Assembly (NCBI RefSeq): GCF_014084105.1
Contig: NZ_CP048289.1
Span: 629,922-693,921 of the forward strand
From: Streptacidiphilus sp. P02-A3a
Lineage (GTDB): Bacteria > Actinomycetota > Actinomycetes > Streptomycetales > Streptomycetaceae
Direction: 5' to 3'
Length of the DNA: 64,000 bases
Shown: positions 27,227 to 35,845 of the stretch, piece by piece
Layout: the number at the start of each line of letters is the position of its first letter
Numbering within the stretch: the first letter of the stretch is position 1
Notes under the pieces: generated by a model
The model's database searches: none
Seen by the model: the letters and a program-made list of their open reading frames with translations, nothing else
What the model was told of the DNA's origin: nothing
Made by a program: the position numbers and the translations under genes

Positions 27227-28891
27227 ATGAACACCCCTATCGCCCAGCCGGACGCCGCGGCGGAGCACGCCGCCAACGAGGCGTTCGCGGAGCTCCTGTT
27301 CTCCCCCGAGGGGCTCGCCGACCCATTCTCCCGCTACCAGCGACTCCGTGAGGCCGTCCCCGTCCACCGCACCACGATGGGCACCTGGGTGCTCACCCGC
27401 TACGACGACGTCGACGAGTTCTTGCGCAGTCGTCAGGTGGACAAGCAGATCCAGGTCTGGATGGCTGGTCGCTTCACCGGTGAATGGCAGCAGCACCAGG
27501 CGCTGCGCAAGCTGGCGGCGAACCTGCTCTGGACCAATCCGCCCGAGCACACCCGGCTCCGGCGCAGCATCAACCAAGCCTTCACCGAGAAGCGGATCCT
27601 TGAGCACCGGGCCGCCATCGAGAACCGCTTCGACGAACTCATGGCCCCGCTGGTCGCGGCGGGCGGCGGGGACTTCTGCAACGACGTCTGCTTCCCGCTG
27701 GCGCTCAGTGTGGTGGCCGACCTGATCGGTGTCCCGCAGCAGGAGGCGCCGCTGCTGCGCGACAAGATCCGGGACTTCCAGCGCACCTTCGAGCCGGGCA
27801 TGACTGCCGCCGAACTGCTCACCGCAGACGAGGCGGCGAAGTTCCTGGACGACTACTTCGCCGACCTGGTCCGGCAGAAGCAGCGCCGTCGCGGCGACGA
27901 CCTGGTCTCCGCGCTGCTCGACCTGGAGAACGAGGACGAGCGGCTCACCTTCGACGAACTCGTCCAGATGTGCCACATGATCATCGCGGCGGGGAGCGAG
28001 ACCACCACCTTCTTCCTGACCAACGGCATCCGGCTGTTCGCCGAACACCCGGACCAGGCCGACCTGGTGCGCGCCGACCCGTCACTGCTGCGGCAGGCGA
28101 CCGAGGAGGTGCTGCGCTACATGCCGTCCGCGCACATGATCCCGCGGACGACGAACGAGGCCGTGGTGGTCGGCGGGGTGGAGATCCCTGCCAACTCCCG
28201 GGTCATGGTCTGGATCGCGGCCGCCAACCGCGACCCGGCACACTTCACCGACCCGGAGCGGTTCGACGTCACGCGCAAGGAGAGCGCGCCGATGTCCTAC
28301 GGCCTCGGCACGCACTACTGCCTCGGCTGGCGGCTGGCCAACCTCCAGGCCGACGTGGTCTTCGCGGCGATGCTCGACCGGTTCACCGACATCGAGATCA
28401 CCGAGCCGCTGCGACCCCGGGCGCGGGTCGCCTTCCCGCAGCTGGACGCTCTGCGGATCCGCTTCCGTGACCGCACGGCGCGGCGTTCGGTCGAGCCCGG
28501 CACGGTGCGCTTCCTCTCCGCGGAGTACCTGGCCGACCTGGCGACCCTGGCCCCGGCGAACCAGGCGACCATCCCGCACGTCAACGTCCGGCTCCAGTTC
28601 CACGCCACCCGAACGCCTGAGGGGCCGGTCGACTACTACCTGGTCATCGAGAAGGGGGTGATCGTCCGGGCCGGGCGCGGCCTGCTCGACGACAGCGACC
28701 TCGGGATCACCGCGGCCTACCGCGACCTGGCCGACTTCCAGTCGGGCGAGCTGCACGCCACCTCGGCCTTCGTGACCGGGCAGTTCAAGCTCTCCGGCGA
28801 CCGCGCCAAACTACTGGAACTGATGCTGGTGCTCCAGTCGGGCAACTACCACCAGTTCACCGCGGAGCTGTGGGCGAGGACGACATGGTGA
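27227..28891 (+). CDS. Cytochrome P450 with C-terminal SCP2-like domain
   Basis: The protein has 554 residues. Residues 1 to about 415 are a complete bacterial P450: I-helix AAGSETTTF (254-262), EEVLR (293-297) and heme loop SYGLGTHYCLG with ligand Cys365. Residues about 425-554 add a domain like sterol-carrier-protein-2 (VNVRLQFHATRTPEGPVDYY, GELHATSAFVTGQFKLSGD), normally a hydrophobic ligand binder. The fusion is rare in my experience and may hold the polyketide near the heme. It lies 20 nt after the methyltransferase gene and overlaps the next by 7 nt. Redox partners are not encoded nearby. Confidence 0.85.
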   Translation: MNTPIAQPDAAAEHAANEAFAELLFSPEGLADPFSRYQRLREAVPVHRTTMGTWVLTRYDDVDEFLRSRQVDKQIQVWMAGRFTGEWQQHQALRKLAANLLWTNPPEHTRLRRSINQAFTEKRILEHRAAIENRFDELMAPLVAAGGGDFCNDVCFPLALSVVADLIGVPQQEAPLLRDKIRDFQRTFEPGMTAAELLTADEAAKFLDDYFADLVRQKQRRRGDDLVSALLDLENEDERLTFDELVQMCHMIIAAGSETTTFFLTNGIRLFAEHPDQADLVRADPSLLRQATEEVLRYMPSAHMIPRTTNEAVVVGGVEIPANSRVMVWIAAANRDPAHFTDPERFDVTRKESAPMSYGLGTHYCLGWRLANLQADVVFAAMLDRFTDIEITEPLRPRARVAFPQLDALRIRFRDRTARRSVEPGTVRFLSAEYLADLATLAPANQATIPHVNVRLQFHATRTPEGPVDYYLVIEKGVIVRAGRGLLDDSDLGITAAYRDLADFQSGELHATSAFVTGQFKLSGDRAKLLELMLVLQSGNYHQFTAELWARTTW

Positions 28892-29205
28892 CCCACACCC
28901 TGGTCTTCTCGTTCCCCGCGGACATGACCGAGGCCGACCGCGACCGGTTCTTCCAGGAGGGTTCCGCGCTGGTGCTCGGCTCGGGCCTGGCGGAGTCCTA
29001 CGAGCACCGGCGGCACATCCCGCTGGTGGACGACGTCGGGGAGGTGCTGGCGCCGGTCTTCGTCGCCTCCGCCATCGCCCAGGTCCGCTGCCGCGACCTC
29101 GACGCCATGCGGCGGCTGTTCGCGTACCCGGCGCTGGGCGCGTTCGTGCAGCGCTGGCAGCGGCAGTTCCCGTACCAAGCGGTGACCATCAACTCCCAGG
29201 ACTAG
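28885..29205 (+). CDS. Dabb-type (TcmI-like fold) small protein, possible polyketide cyclase
   Basis: The protein has 106 residues: a single dimeric alpha/beta-barrel (Dabb) domain beginning VTHTLVFSFPADMTEADRDRFF. The ATG lies inside the P450 gene and overlaps its last 7 nt. It is a paralogue of the N-terminal half of the Dabb-SRPBCC fusion at 44897-45718 (shared HTL...F, the FVQRWQRQFPY region versus FIAKWRAQLNY). Related folds in aromatic pathways close later rings or act as monooxygenases. The activity here is not decided by the sequence. Confidence 0.78.
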   Translation: MVTHTLVFSFPADMTEADRDRFFQEGSALVLGSGLAESYEHRRHIPLVDDVGEVLAPVFVASAIAQVRCRDLDAMRRLFAYPALGAFVQRWQRQFPYQAVTINSQD

Positions 29206-29289
29206 AAACCGCGTTCAGTCATTCCGCGGCGCTGAACCGGGCCGCGGAGAATCCCCCGGAAGATTCCCCATACAAACGGAGCGATGTCC

Positions 29290-30615
29290 ATGCCGGTCAA
29301 TCCGCATGCCTTGGCGCAGCGCGATCCGCGCTTCGCCGATCAGCGCTGGCTCCTGGACCTGGCCATCGAGCTGATGGGCCCGGAATGGGACCAGGACCGC
29401 CTGCACTACCTCTCGGCCCCGGTCAGCGCCGACCACACCGGCGCCATCCTCGGACTGCGGGAGTCGATCCGCAAGTTCGACGACTTCACCCGGGAGATGG
29501 CCACCCTGGCCCGGCACTTCGAGCTCCGCGGGGACGCGCAGCGCCGCGCCGGTCACGTCGTGTCCGCCGCCGACGACCACTTCGCCGCGGCGATCCTGTA
29601 CGGCGGCGCACAGTGGCCGATCTTCGCCAACACGGAACTCAACGTCGTCCTTGAGCAGAAGAAGACCGACTGCTACACCGCCTACACACGGGGCGCCGAC
29701 CACCCGATCGAACCGGTGGAGATCCCGTACGACGGCCGGTCGCTGACCGGCTGGTTCCACCTGCCCGCCGGGCGCACCGCGGCGGACGGCCCACTGCCCT
29801 GCGTGGTGATGCTGTCGGGAATGGACGGGTTCAAGGAGATGAACGTCTTCGCGAGCGCGGACCGCTACCTTCGGCGCGGCATGGCGGTGCTCTCACTCGA
29901 CGGACCCGGCCAGGGCACCTCCCTGGTGCGGGAGATCTGGTACGAGCCTGATCGGTTCGGGGAGGTCGGCGTCGCCGCCTACACGGCCGTCGCCGCCCGT
30001 CCCGAGGTCGACCCGGCCCGGGTGATGCTCTGCGGGGTGAGCCAGGGCTCGTTCTGGACCACCCAGATGGCCGCCGCCGAACCCCGGTACGCCGCCTGCG
30101 CGGTCATGTTCACCTGCTTCGACCCGGGCAACACCGCGATGTTCACCACCCTCTCGCCGACCTTCCGGCAGCGCTTCATGTACATGACGGGCAGTGCCGG
30201 AGTGGAGGAGTTGGACGCCAAGGTGGCCACGATGACCGTGGACGGCCTCGGCAAGCGCATCCGGATGCCCTACCTGGCCGTCATGGGCGAGGACGATCCG
30301 CTGTGCGACCCGGTGGACACCTACGGCCATCTCAACGCCGTGGCCGGTCCCAAGGAACTGCTCCTCTACACCGGGGAGCACCACGCCCCAGTCACCCGGC
30401 CGTCCGGCAGGCGCGGCCCGCAGGTCTTCCTGGCGGTCGCCGACTGGCTCGCCGACCGAGCCGCAGGCATCCCGTTCGACTCCCGGCACACCATCGTCGA
30501 CGCCCGCGGTCTCAGTCACACGGAACCCTGGGGCGATGACCGCCGGTACACATACGGTGCCCCGCTCGACCCGCGCACCCTGCTCGGGGAGGGGCCGGGC
30601 ACCGGTCTGTCCTGA
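29290..30615 (+). CDS. Alpha/beta hydrolase (FrsA / C-C hydrolase-like)
   Basis: The protein has 441 residues from the ATG at 29290 (GGAG 8 nt upstream; ATG 29284 is too close to it). An N-terminal helical region of about 140 residues precedes the hydrolase core. The nucleophile is Ser251 in CGVSQGS, an acid is likely in GEDDPLCDP, and a His in TGEHHAP. The layout resembles 2,6-dihydroxypseudooxynicotine hydrolase and FrsA-like enzymes, some of which cleave C-C bonds of diketones, so it might act on a polyketone. No signal peptide, hence cytoplasmic. Confidence 0.8.
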   Translation: MPVNPHALAQRDPRFADQRWLLDLAIELMGPEWDQDRLHYLSAPVSADHTGAILGLRESIRKFDDFTREMATLARHFELRGDAQRRAGHVVSAADDHFAAAILYGGAQWPIFANTELNVVLEQKKTDCYTAYTRGADHPIEPVEIPYDGRSLTGWFHLPAGRTAADGPLPCVVMLSGMDGFKEMNVFASADRYLRRGMAVLSLDGPGQGTSLVREIWYEPDRFGEVGVAAYTAVAARPEVDPARVMLCGVSQGSFWTTQMAAAEPRYAACAVMFTCFDPGNTAMFTTLSPTFRQRFMYMTGSAGVEELDAKVATMTVDGLGKRIRMPYLAVMGEDDPLCDPVDTYGHLNAVAGPKELLLYTGEHHAPVTRPSGRRGPQVFLAVADWLADRAAGIPFDSRHTIVDARGLSHTEPWGDDRRYTYGAPLDPRTLLGEGPGTGLS

Positions 30616-30650
30616 CCTGACGTCCCGTCACCCATAATGCTGGAGTTCCC

Positions 30651-31004
30651 ATGTCCGTCGCCGCAGGCGCCGTCTCGATCGTGCTCGCCGCGCTGCTCGT
30701 GTACTTCTCCTTCGTCACCTTCACCGGCCGGATGGGGGTGCGGCGCGGGATCGTCGAACTGGGGCTGCCGCCGTCCGCGGTGCCGCTCCTCGGCGCGGCG
30801 CAGTTCGCCGGTGCGCTCGGCCTGCTGGCGGGTCTGTTCTGGACGCCGCTGGCGCTGGCCGCCGCCGTCTGCCTGGTCGTCTACTTCCTCGGTGCGGTCG
30901 GGGCGCACGTCCGGGCCGGACATCCGGAACGGGCGCGGGTGGCGGTGGCGATCCTGGTCGGCTCGGCCCTGGCGCTGGTCCTGGTTGCCGTCAAAGCCGG
31001 TTAG
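30651..31004 (+). CDS. DoxX-like small membrane protein
   Basis: The protein has 117 residues and four hydrophobic segments covering most of its length, in the pattern of DoxX-like proteins. GGAG lies 6 nt before the ATG. The role in the pathway is unknown; related proteins occur beside oxidoreductases in other clusters. It is in a tight rightward operon between the hydrolase and cupin genes. Confidence 0.75.
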   Translation: MSVAAGAVSIVLAALLVYFSFVTFTGRMGVRRGIVELGLPPSAVPLLGAAQFAGALGLLAGLFWTPLALAAAVCLVVYFLGAVGAHVRAGHPERARVAVAILVGSALALVLVAVKAG

Positions 31005-31047
31005 CAGCACCTGAGTTGTCCCTTCCACGACTCCTGAAGAGGTCATC

Positions 31048-31530
31048 GTGCAACGTGCGAAGCCGTTCATCCTCGCTCCGACCGATGCCCGGCCGGACGC
31101 CCCCAGCCCGGAGGACGCCACCGGGGTGCTGTTCCGGACCGGGTTCAAGCTGGTCGCCCGGGACACCGCCGGGCAGTTCAGCCTGCTGGAGTGGAACCTC
31201 GACCCCTGGCAGCTCGGGCCGGGCCTGCACCAGCACAACTTCGACGAGGCGTTCTACGTGCTGGCCGGTCAGGTGTTGTTCCAGATCCGGGACGAGCGCC
31301 ACGTACTGGGCCCCCGCCAGGTGGCCTGGATGCCGCGGAACACCCCGCACTCCTTCTCCAACAACGGACCCGAGCCGGCCACCGGGCTGACCATCTCCAC
31401 CCCCGGCGGTTTGGAGGACATCTTCGCCGCGCTGTCCGGGGACGGCCCGGCCGAGGTCGACGCCGACGCGTACCCGTTCGAGGTGACCCACCTGGGGCCG
31501 CCGGTCCGCGCCGAGCACGCCCCGCAGTAG
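31048..31530 (+). CDS. Single-domain cupin protein
   Basis: The protein has 160 residues from a GTG at 31048 (GAAGAGG 5 nt upstream). The first cupin motif is PGLHQHNFDEAFYVLAG (His-x-His-x4-Glu) and the second PRNTPHSFSN (His). Metal-binding cupins of this size serve as cyclases or oxygenases in aromatic polyketide pathways (for example WhiE-ORFII and TcmJ homologues). It is likely to help in ring closure or quinone formation, but this is inference from context. Confidence 0.8.
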   Translation: MQRAKPFILAPTDARPDAPSPEDATGVLFRTGFKLVARDTAGQFSLLEWNLDPWQLGPGLHQHNFDEAFYVLAGQVLFQIRDERHVLGPRQVAWMPRNTPHSFSNNGPEPATGLTISTPGGLEDIFAALSGDGPAEVDADAYPFEVTHLGPPVRAEHAPQ

Positions 31531-31593
31531 CTAGGGCCGACAGCGGTTCCCGGACCCCCGGAACCGCCCATTCGATGCGAAGGGATCACTGCA

Positions 31594-32664
31594 ATGACCG
31601 AGGAAACCACGTTCACGCGGATTCGTGACTACATGGTGGGGCCAGCGAGGTTCATGAACCTGCTGAGTGTATTCGAGCTCGGCATCGTCGACGCGCTGCG
31701 GGCCGAGACCGGCCTGACCGCGTCCCAACTCGCGGTCACCTCCGGGGCCACCGCGGACGCGGTGGAGCAGTTGCTGCTGCTGCCGGTCAAGGACGGCTTC
31801 CTCGCGTACGACGAGGCCACCGGCGGGTACTCCCTCGACGAGCTGGGCCGCGTCGACCAGGCCGACCTGCAACGGCTGCTCAGCCTGATGGACATGATCA
31901 AGGTGGTGATGCTCCGTCAGGTGTTCTACCTGACCGACAGCGTCCGCGAGCGGACCGTGGTCGGGCTGAAGTCGCTCTACGGCTTCGACGGCAACCTGTA
32001 CGGGGCGGTCGCGGAGCACAAGGACCTGCGGGATTCCTGGGCGACCCTGATGAACAACGTCACCGCCCACATCGACCCGTGGTTCTTCGCCAACATCGAC
32101 GTCCCCGCCGGATCGCGGGTGCTGGACGTGGCCGGGAACACCGGGCTCGGCGCGATCCTGACGCACCAGCTGAAGAACTCGCCCGGGCTCCGGGTGACCA
32201 CCTTCGACCTGCCCGAGAAGCAGCAGGAGTGCCTGGAGAACTTCCGTACCCACGGGGTCGCCGAACACTGCTCGTTCATCGGCGGCGACGTCTTCGAGAG
32301 CGTTCCCTCGGGGCACGACATCGTGCTGATCAAGCACTTCCTGGACATGTTCGACCGAGAGCAGGTGCTGCGGATCCTCACCGGCGTCAGCCAGGCGCTG
32401 GAGGTCGGCGGGCAGGTCAACATCCTGGTGCCGGTCTACCCGGAGGAGACCAGGGGCGCGACCAACGTCGACATCGACTTCTTCCCGGCCTTCTTCCTCG
32501 GCTGCACCATGGGCCAGGGCGGCCCGCAGAAGATGTCGACCTACCAGGGCTGGCTGGAGCAGTGCGGCTTCACGGTCACCCGGACGCTGACCCAGGAGCC
32601 GGCCACCATGGCCCCCGGGACCTTCGTCGTCCACGGCATCCTGTCCGCGACCAAGACGTCGTGA
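31594..32664 (+). CDS. O-methyltransferase-fold protein with degenerate AdoMet motif
   Basis: The protein has 356 residues. It has the winged-helix plus Rossmann layout of aromatic polyketide O-methyltransferases. Motif I reads VLDVAGNTGLG (about 176-186) rather than DVGGGxG, and the LHDW segment reads FLDMFDRE, with Asp in place of the catalytic His. AdoMet binding and methyl transfer are therefore both in doubt; a structural or non-methylating role is possible. Its stop overlaps the GTG of the LLM gene (GTGA). Confidence 0.78.
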   Translation: MTEETTFTRIRDYMVGPARFMNLLSVFELGIVDALRAETGLTASQLAVTSGATADAVEQLLLLPVKDGFLAYDEATGGYSLDELGRVDQADLQRLLSLMDMIKVVMLRQVFYLTDSVRERTVVGLKSLYGFDGNLYGAVAEHKDLRDSWATLMNNVTAHIDPWFFANIDVPAGSRVLDVAGNTGLGAILTHQLKNSPGLRVTTFDLPEKQQECLENFRTHGVAEHCSFIGGDVFESVPSGHDIVLIKHFLDMFDREQVLRILTGVSQALEVGGQVNILVPVYPEETRGATNVDIDFFPAFFLGCTMGQGGPQKMSTYQGWLEQCGFTVTRTLTQEPATMAPGTFVVHGILSATKTS

Positions 32665-33479
32665 CGGGCGGTGCCGTCCGGCTCGGCGTCCATCTGTGGC
32701 CCGGCGGCGCGCCGGACTACCCGACCTGGCGGGCGGCGGTGCTGGAAGCCGAGGAACTGGGCGCGGACGTGGTCCTCGGCTACGACCACTTCCACCGTCC
32801 CGCGGTGCGGCGCGGCCCGACCGGCATCGAGATCGACCCGGTGCAGCCCGATGCCGGCAACTTCGAGGGCTGGACCGCGCTCGCGTCCTGGGGCGAGATC
32901 ACCACGCGCGTCGAGATCGGCCTGCTGGTGACCGGAATCGGGTATCGCAACCCCGAACTGCTCGCCGACATGGCCCGCACCGTCGACCACATCAGCAGGG
33001 GACGGCTGATCCTCGGCGTCGGCGCCGGTTGGTACCAGAAGGACTACACGGGCTACGGCTACGAGTACGGGACGCTCCGCTCCCGGATGGACCTCTTCGC
33101 CGAGGGCGTGCCCCGGATCGAGCACCGCCTCGGGCAGTTGAACCCGCCGCCGTTGCGGCGGATCCCGCTGCTCATCGGCGGCGGCGGGGAACGCCGGACG
33201 CTGCCGCTGGTCGCCCGGCACGCCCACATCTGGCACTGCGGGCTGGAGGTCGATGCCTACCGGCGCAAGAACGAACTGGTCAAGCAGTACGCCGCGGAGA
33301 TCGGTCGGGACCACGGCGAGATCGAACGGGCGTCCAACTGGAGCACCGCGGCCGCGGCCGAGGCCCTGCTCGCCGAGGGTGTGACGCTCTTCGTCACCGA
33401 GATCAAGCCCACGGCGGCGGGTTACGACTTCCGGCCGCTCGCGGAGATGCTGGCGTGGCGGAAGGCCGTCGCCGGGTGA
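32661..33479 (+). CDS. LLM-class (F420-dependent type) oxidoreductase
   Basis: The protein has 272 residues from a GTG overlapping the methyltransferase stop. A luciferase-like TIM barrel is indicated by VVLGYDHFH, GLLVTGIGYRNPELLADMART and the GRLILGVGAGWYQKDYTGYG segment. Family members use F420H2 or FMNH2 for hydride transfer or monooxygenation. It is the last gene of the rightward operon and is followed by a strong terminator. It could reduce a quinone or enone of the polyketide. Confidence 0.85.
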   Translation: MTGGAVRLGVHLWPGGAPDYPTWRAAVLEAEELGADVVLGYDHFHRPAVRRGPTGIEIDPVQPDAGNFEGWTALASWGEITTRVEIGLLVTGIGYRNPELLADMARTVDHISRGRLILGVGAGWYQKDYTGYGYEYGTLRSRMDLFAEGVPRIEHRLGQLNPPPLRRIPLLIGGGGERRTLPLVARHAHIWHCGLEVDAYRRKNELVKQYAAEIGRDHGEIERASNWSTAAAAEALLAEGVTLFVTEIKPTAAGYDFRPLAEMLAWRKAVAG

Positions 33480-33514
33480 CGTCAGCGCGCCGGCCCGCAT
33501 GGCGCCGCTGTGCG

Positions 33515-33569
33515 GCGGACAGGGGCCCCGGTCCCGTCGGTTTCCGACGGGACCGGGGCCCCTGTCCGC
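33515..33569. terminator. 26-bp perfect bidirectional terminator
   Basis: Arms 33515-33540 and 33544-33569 are exact reverse complements around the loop TTT. The structure lies between the converging LLM and aldo/keto reductase genes, ending 8 nt before the latter's stop. Confidence 0.9.
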
Positions 33570-33577
33570 GGTACCCG

Positions 33578-34633
33578 CTAACGGCGGACGTACCGGCCCA
33601 GCAGGGTCAGATCGGCCGGACCGAGCCGGTCGGCGGCGATCTTCGCCTGGTGCCAGTAGGGATAGAGCAGCGGCGGCGCGCTCACCGCGTCCAGTCGCGC
33701 CCGCTCGGCCTCGGACAGGGCCAGGTCGGCCGCACCGAGGTTCGCGACCAGCTGCGCCTCGCTCCGGGCCCCGATCACCAGCGAGGTCACGGCCGGTCTG
33801 GACAACAGCCAGGCCAGCGCGACCCGCGCCGCGGGCACCCCTCGTGCCTGCGCCAGTTCGACCAGGACGTCGACGATGTCGTGCAGCCGGTCGGCGTCGC
33901 GAACCGGCGGCTCGTTCCAGTCGTTCAGGTGCCGGGCGCCCTCGGGGTCCTCGGCACCGCGCCGGTACTTGCCGGTCAGCAGCCCACCGGCCAACGGGCT
34001 CCAGGCCAGCACCCCGAGGCGCTGGTCGACGGCGGCCGGGACCAACTCGTACTCGGCTTCCCTGGCCTGCAACGAGTAGTGGATCTGCTGCGAGACGAAG
34101 CGCGTGGCACCGGTCCGTTCGGCGGTCGCCAGCGCCTTCATCAGGTGCCAGCCGGAGAAGTTGGAGCAGCCGACGTAGCGCACCTTGCCGGCCCGGACCA
34201 GGTCGTCCAGCGCGGAGAGGGTCTCCTCCAGCGGAGTGAGGCCGTCCCATGCGTGCATCTGGTAGAGGTCTATGTGGTCGGTGTCGAGGCGGCGCAGGCT
34301 GGCCTCGCAGGCGCGCACGAGGTGGTGCCGGGAGAGACCGGCGTCGTTCGGTCCACCGCCGGTGGGCATCCTCGCCTTGGTGGCGACCAGCACGCGGTCC
34401 CGGCGCCCCTTGAGCGCCTGGCCGACGATCTCCTCGGAGAGGCCGCCGGAATAGGAGTCGGCCGTGTCGACCAAATTGACCCCGGCGTCCAGGGCGAGGT
34501 CGACCAACCGGGTCGCGTCCGGGAGATCGGTATTCCCTACTTTTGCGAAGACACCGCGTCCGCCGAAGGTCATCGTACCCAGGGCGAGTACGGACACCCG
34601 CAGACCGGATCCGCCGAGCTGTCGATATTCCAT
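33578..34633 (-). CDS. Aldo/keto reductase
   Basis: The protein has 351 residues. LALGTMTFGG, then NLVDTADSYSGG (catalytic Asp and Tyr), ATKARMP (Lys) and DLYQMHAWD (His) give the AKR tetrad. It reduces carbonyls with NADPH. Because no canonical type II PKS ketoreductase was seen, it is a candidate for polyketide keto reduction. No strong ribosome binding site precedes the ATG at 34633; instead a 42-bp palindrome begins 16 nt upstream, suggesting tight control. Confidence 0.85.
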   Translation of the reverse strand: MEYRQLGGSGLRVSVLALGTMTFGGRGVFAKVGNTDLPDATRLVDLALDAGVNLVDTADSYSGGLSEEIVGQALKGRRDRVLVATKARMPTGGGPNDAGLSRHHLVRACEASLRRLDTDHIDLYQMHAWDGLTPLEETLSALDDLVRAGKVRYVGCSNFSGWHLMKALATAERTGATRFVSQQIHYSLQAREAEYELVPAAVDQRLGVLAWSPLAGGLLTGKYRRGAEDPEGARHLNDWNEPPVRDADRLHDIVDVLVELAQARGVPAARVALAWLLSRPAVTSLVIGARSEAQLVANLGAADLALSEAERARLDAVSAPPLLYPYWHQAKIAADRLGPADLTLLGRYVRR

Positions 34634-34649
34634 GGCGGCCACTCTAGGT

Positions 34650-34691
34650 CCGGCCGGTACAGCCCGAATAAATTCGGGCTGTACCGGCCGG
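34650..34691. promoter_or_regulatory. 42-bp perfect palindrome upstream of the aldo/keto reductase
   Basis: Two 20-bp arms (34650-34669 and 34672-34691) are exact reverse complements around a 2-nt centre AA; the inner part reads GAAT-AA-ATTC. It lies in a divergent intergenic region, 16 nt from the reductase ATG and 124 nt from the DUF6059-like gene. It could be an operator for a dimeric repressor or, as RNA, a hairpin next to the reductase start. Confidence 0.75.
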
Positions 34692-34815
34692 GAATTCTGC
34701 GGAGGGTCCTGCCTGCCCACGGAGAGAGTACTTCTATAGTGCTGCGGCATAAAATCTCCCTGTGGCCGGATTCCACGACGGGGACCGGCGGGCGGAATCC
34801 AGCGAAAGGGCAGAC

Positions 34816-35037
34816 GTGCTCCCTCGACTCAGGAAATCGGCACGGGGTGCGCTCCGCTGTCTGTGGGAGGGTCTGAAGCTGTACGGAATGATGGAGATCG
34901 GCGGTCCCGATTCCCTTCCGCCATTACCGGTGAAGCCGGGGGATCCCGGTCCGTTCCATCCGGAGCGGGTTCGCTCGGACATTCCGCTGAACCGGCGGGA
35001 ACGTGAGATCGCGCGACAGTTGCGCGATCTCACGTGA
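34816..35037 (+). CDS. DUF6059-like small protein
   Basis: The protein has 73 residues from a GTG at 34816 (AAAGGG 5 nt upstream). It shows the pattern LWEGLKLYGMMEIG, then a Pro-rich stretch and HPERVRSDIPLNRREREIARQL, which I associate with DUF6059 proteins next to SARP regulators and biosynthetic genes. The function is unknown. Starting at an earlier ATG (34762) would add an Asp/Arg-rich leader not typical of the family. Its 3' end contains the terminator stem (35001-35035). Confidence 0.65.
   Translation: MLPRLRKSARGALRCLWEGLKLYGMMEIGGPDSLPPLPVKPGDPGPFHPERVRSDIPLNRREREIARQLRDLT
35001..35035. terminator. 14-bp stem-loop overlapping the end of the DUF6059-like gene
   Basis: ACGTGAGATCGCGC (35001-35014) pairs perfectly with 35022-35035 across a 7-nt loop. 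It separates the small gene from the converging SARP gene. Confidence 0.8.
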
Positions 35038-35056
35038 GGTCAGCCGCGGGCTGTGC

Positions 35057-35845
35057 TCACTGATTGACCAGGATCTCGTGCTGGAGCTGCCTTGCCTCGG
35101 GGGAGGGCTTGAGTCCGAGCTCGTCGTCGAGTATCCGGCGCAGCTCCCGGTACACGGTGAGCGCCTCGCCCCGTCGGCCCGACCGTTGCAGGGCGTCCAT
35201 GAGCTTGACGTAGAAGGCCTCGTGCAGGCGATGGGTGGCGATGAGGGACCGCAGCTCACCGATGATCTCCCGGTGCCGGTTGTCCGCCAGGTCCGCCTCG
35301 ATGCGCAGCGAGACCGCCTCCAACCGCAGCTCCTCCAGATAGACGGAGAGTCCGTGCAGAGCCGGGCCCGAAGTGACGTCGGTGGCGATCGGGCCGCGCC
35401 ACAGCTCCAGTGCCTCACGCAGCAGTTCGGTTGCCCGACGGGCACCTCCGCGCCGCAGTTCGTCGCGGCTGCGGTCCAGTAGACACTGGAACCGGAAGAC
35501 GTCGACGTTGTTCCGCGGAACCGCCAGTACGTAACCCTCCGGGCGGGTGACGAGTAAGTCCGTGCCGATCGGGGAAGCGAAGCTCCGCCCGAAGAGCTTG
35601 CGCAGTTGGTGGATGTAGGTCTGCACGATGGTCTTCACGGTGTTGGGCGGGCCGTCCGGCCACAGTTCGTCGATGATGCGTTCCACGCTCACCGTCGAAT
35701 CGGCGTTCACGGCCAGTAGCGCGAGTAGCTGACGAAGTTTGGTGGCGGTAATCACGACCGATGCACGACCCTCCGTGCTCGCGCTCTCGTGGATCATTTC
35801 GAACGGCCCCAGCAGGTCGATCCGCACGAGCTCGCCATGCGTCAT
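35057..35845 (-). CDS. SARP-family pathway-specific activator
   Basis: The protein has 262 residues from an ATG at 35845 (AGGGGGAA upstream). An OmpR-type winged helix (about 5-105; RIDLLGPFEM, KLRQLLALLAVNADSTVSVERI) is followed by a bacterial transcriptional activation domain (about 115-260; DVFRFQCLLDRSRDELRRGG). Small SARPs of this length (ActII-ORF4, DnrI type) activate type II PKS genes by binding 11-bp-spaced heptamer repeats. Candidate repeats are at 39029-39046 and 25984-26001. Confidence 0.92.
   Translation of the reverse strand: MTHGELVRIDLLGPFEMIHESASTEGRASVVITATKLRQLLALLAVNADSTVSVERIIDELWPDGPPNTVKTIVQTYIHQLRKLFGRSFASPIGTDLLVTRPEGYVLAVPRNNVDVFRFQCLLDRSRDELRRGGARRATELLREALELWRGPIATDVTSGPALHGLSVYLEELRLEAVSLRIEADLADNRHREIIGELRSLIATHRLHEAFYVKLMDALQRSGRRGEALTVYRELRRILDDELGLKPSPEARQLQHEILVNQ

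Noticed and set aside
33515..33569. Long palindromes as ends of a mobile element
   Set aside because: The 26-bp and 21-bp perfect stems at 33515 and 41916 each lie between converging genes with no paired copy, so they are read as terminators.
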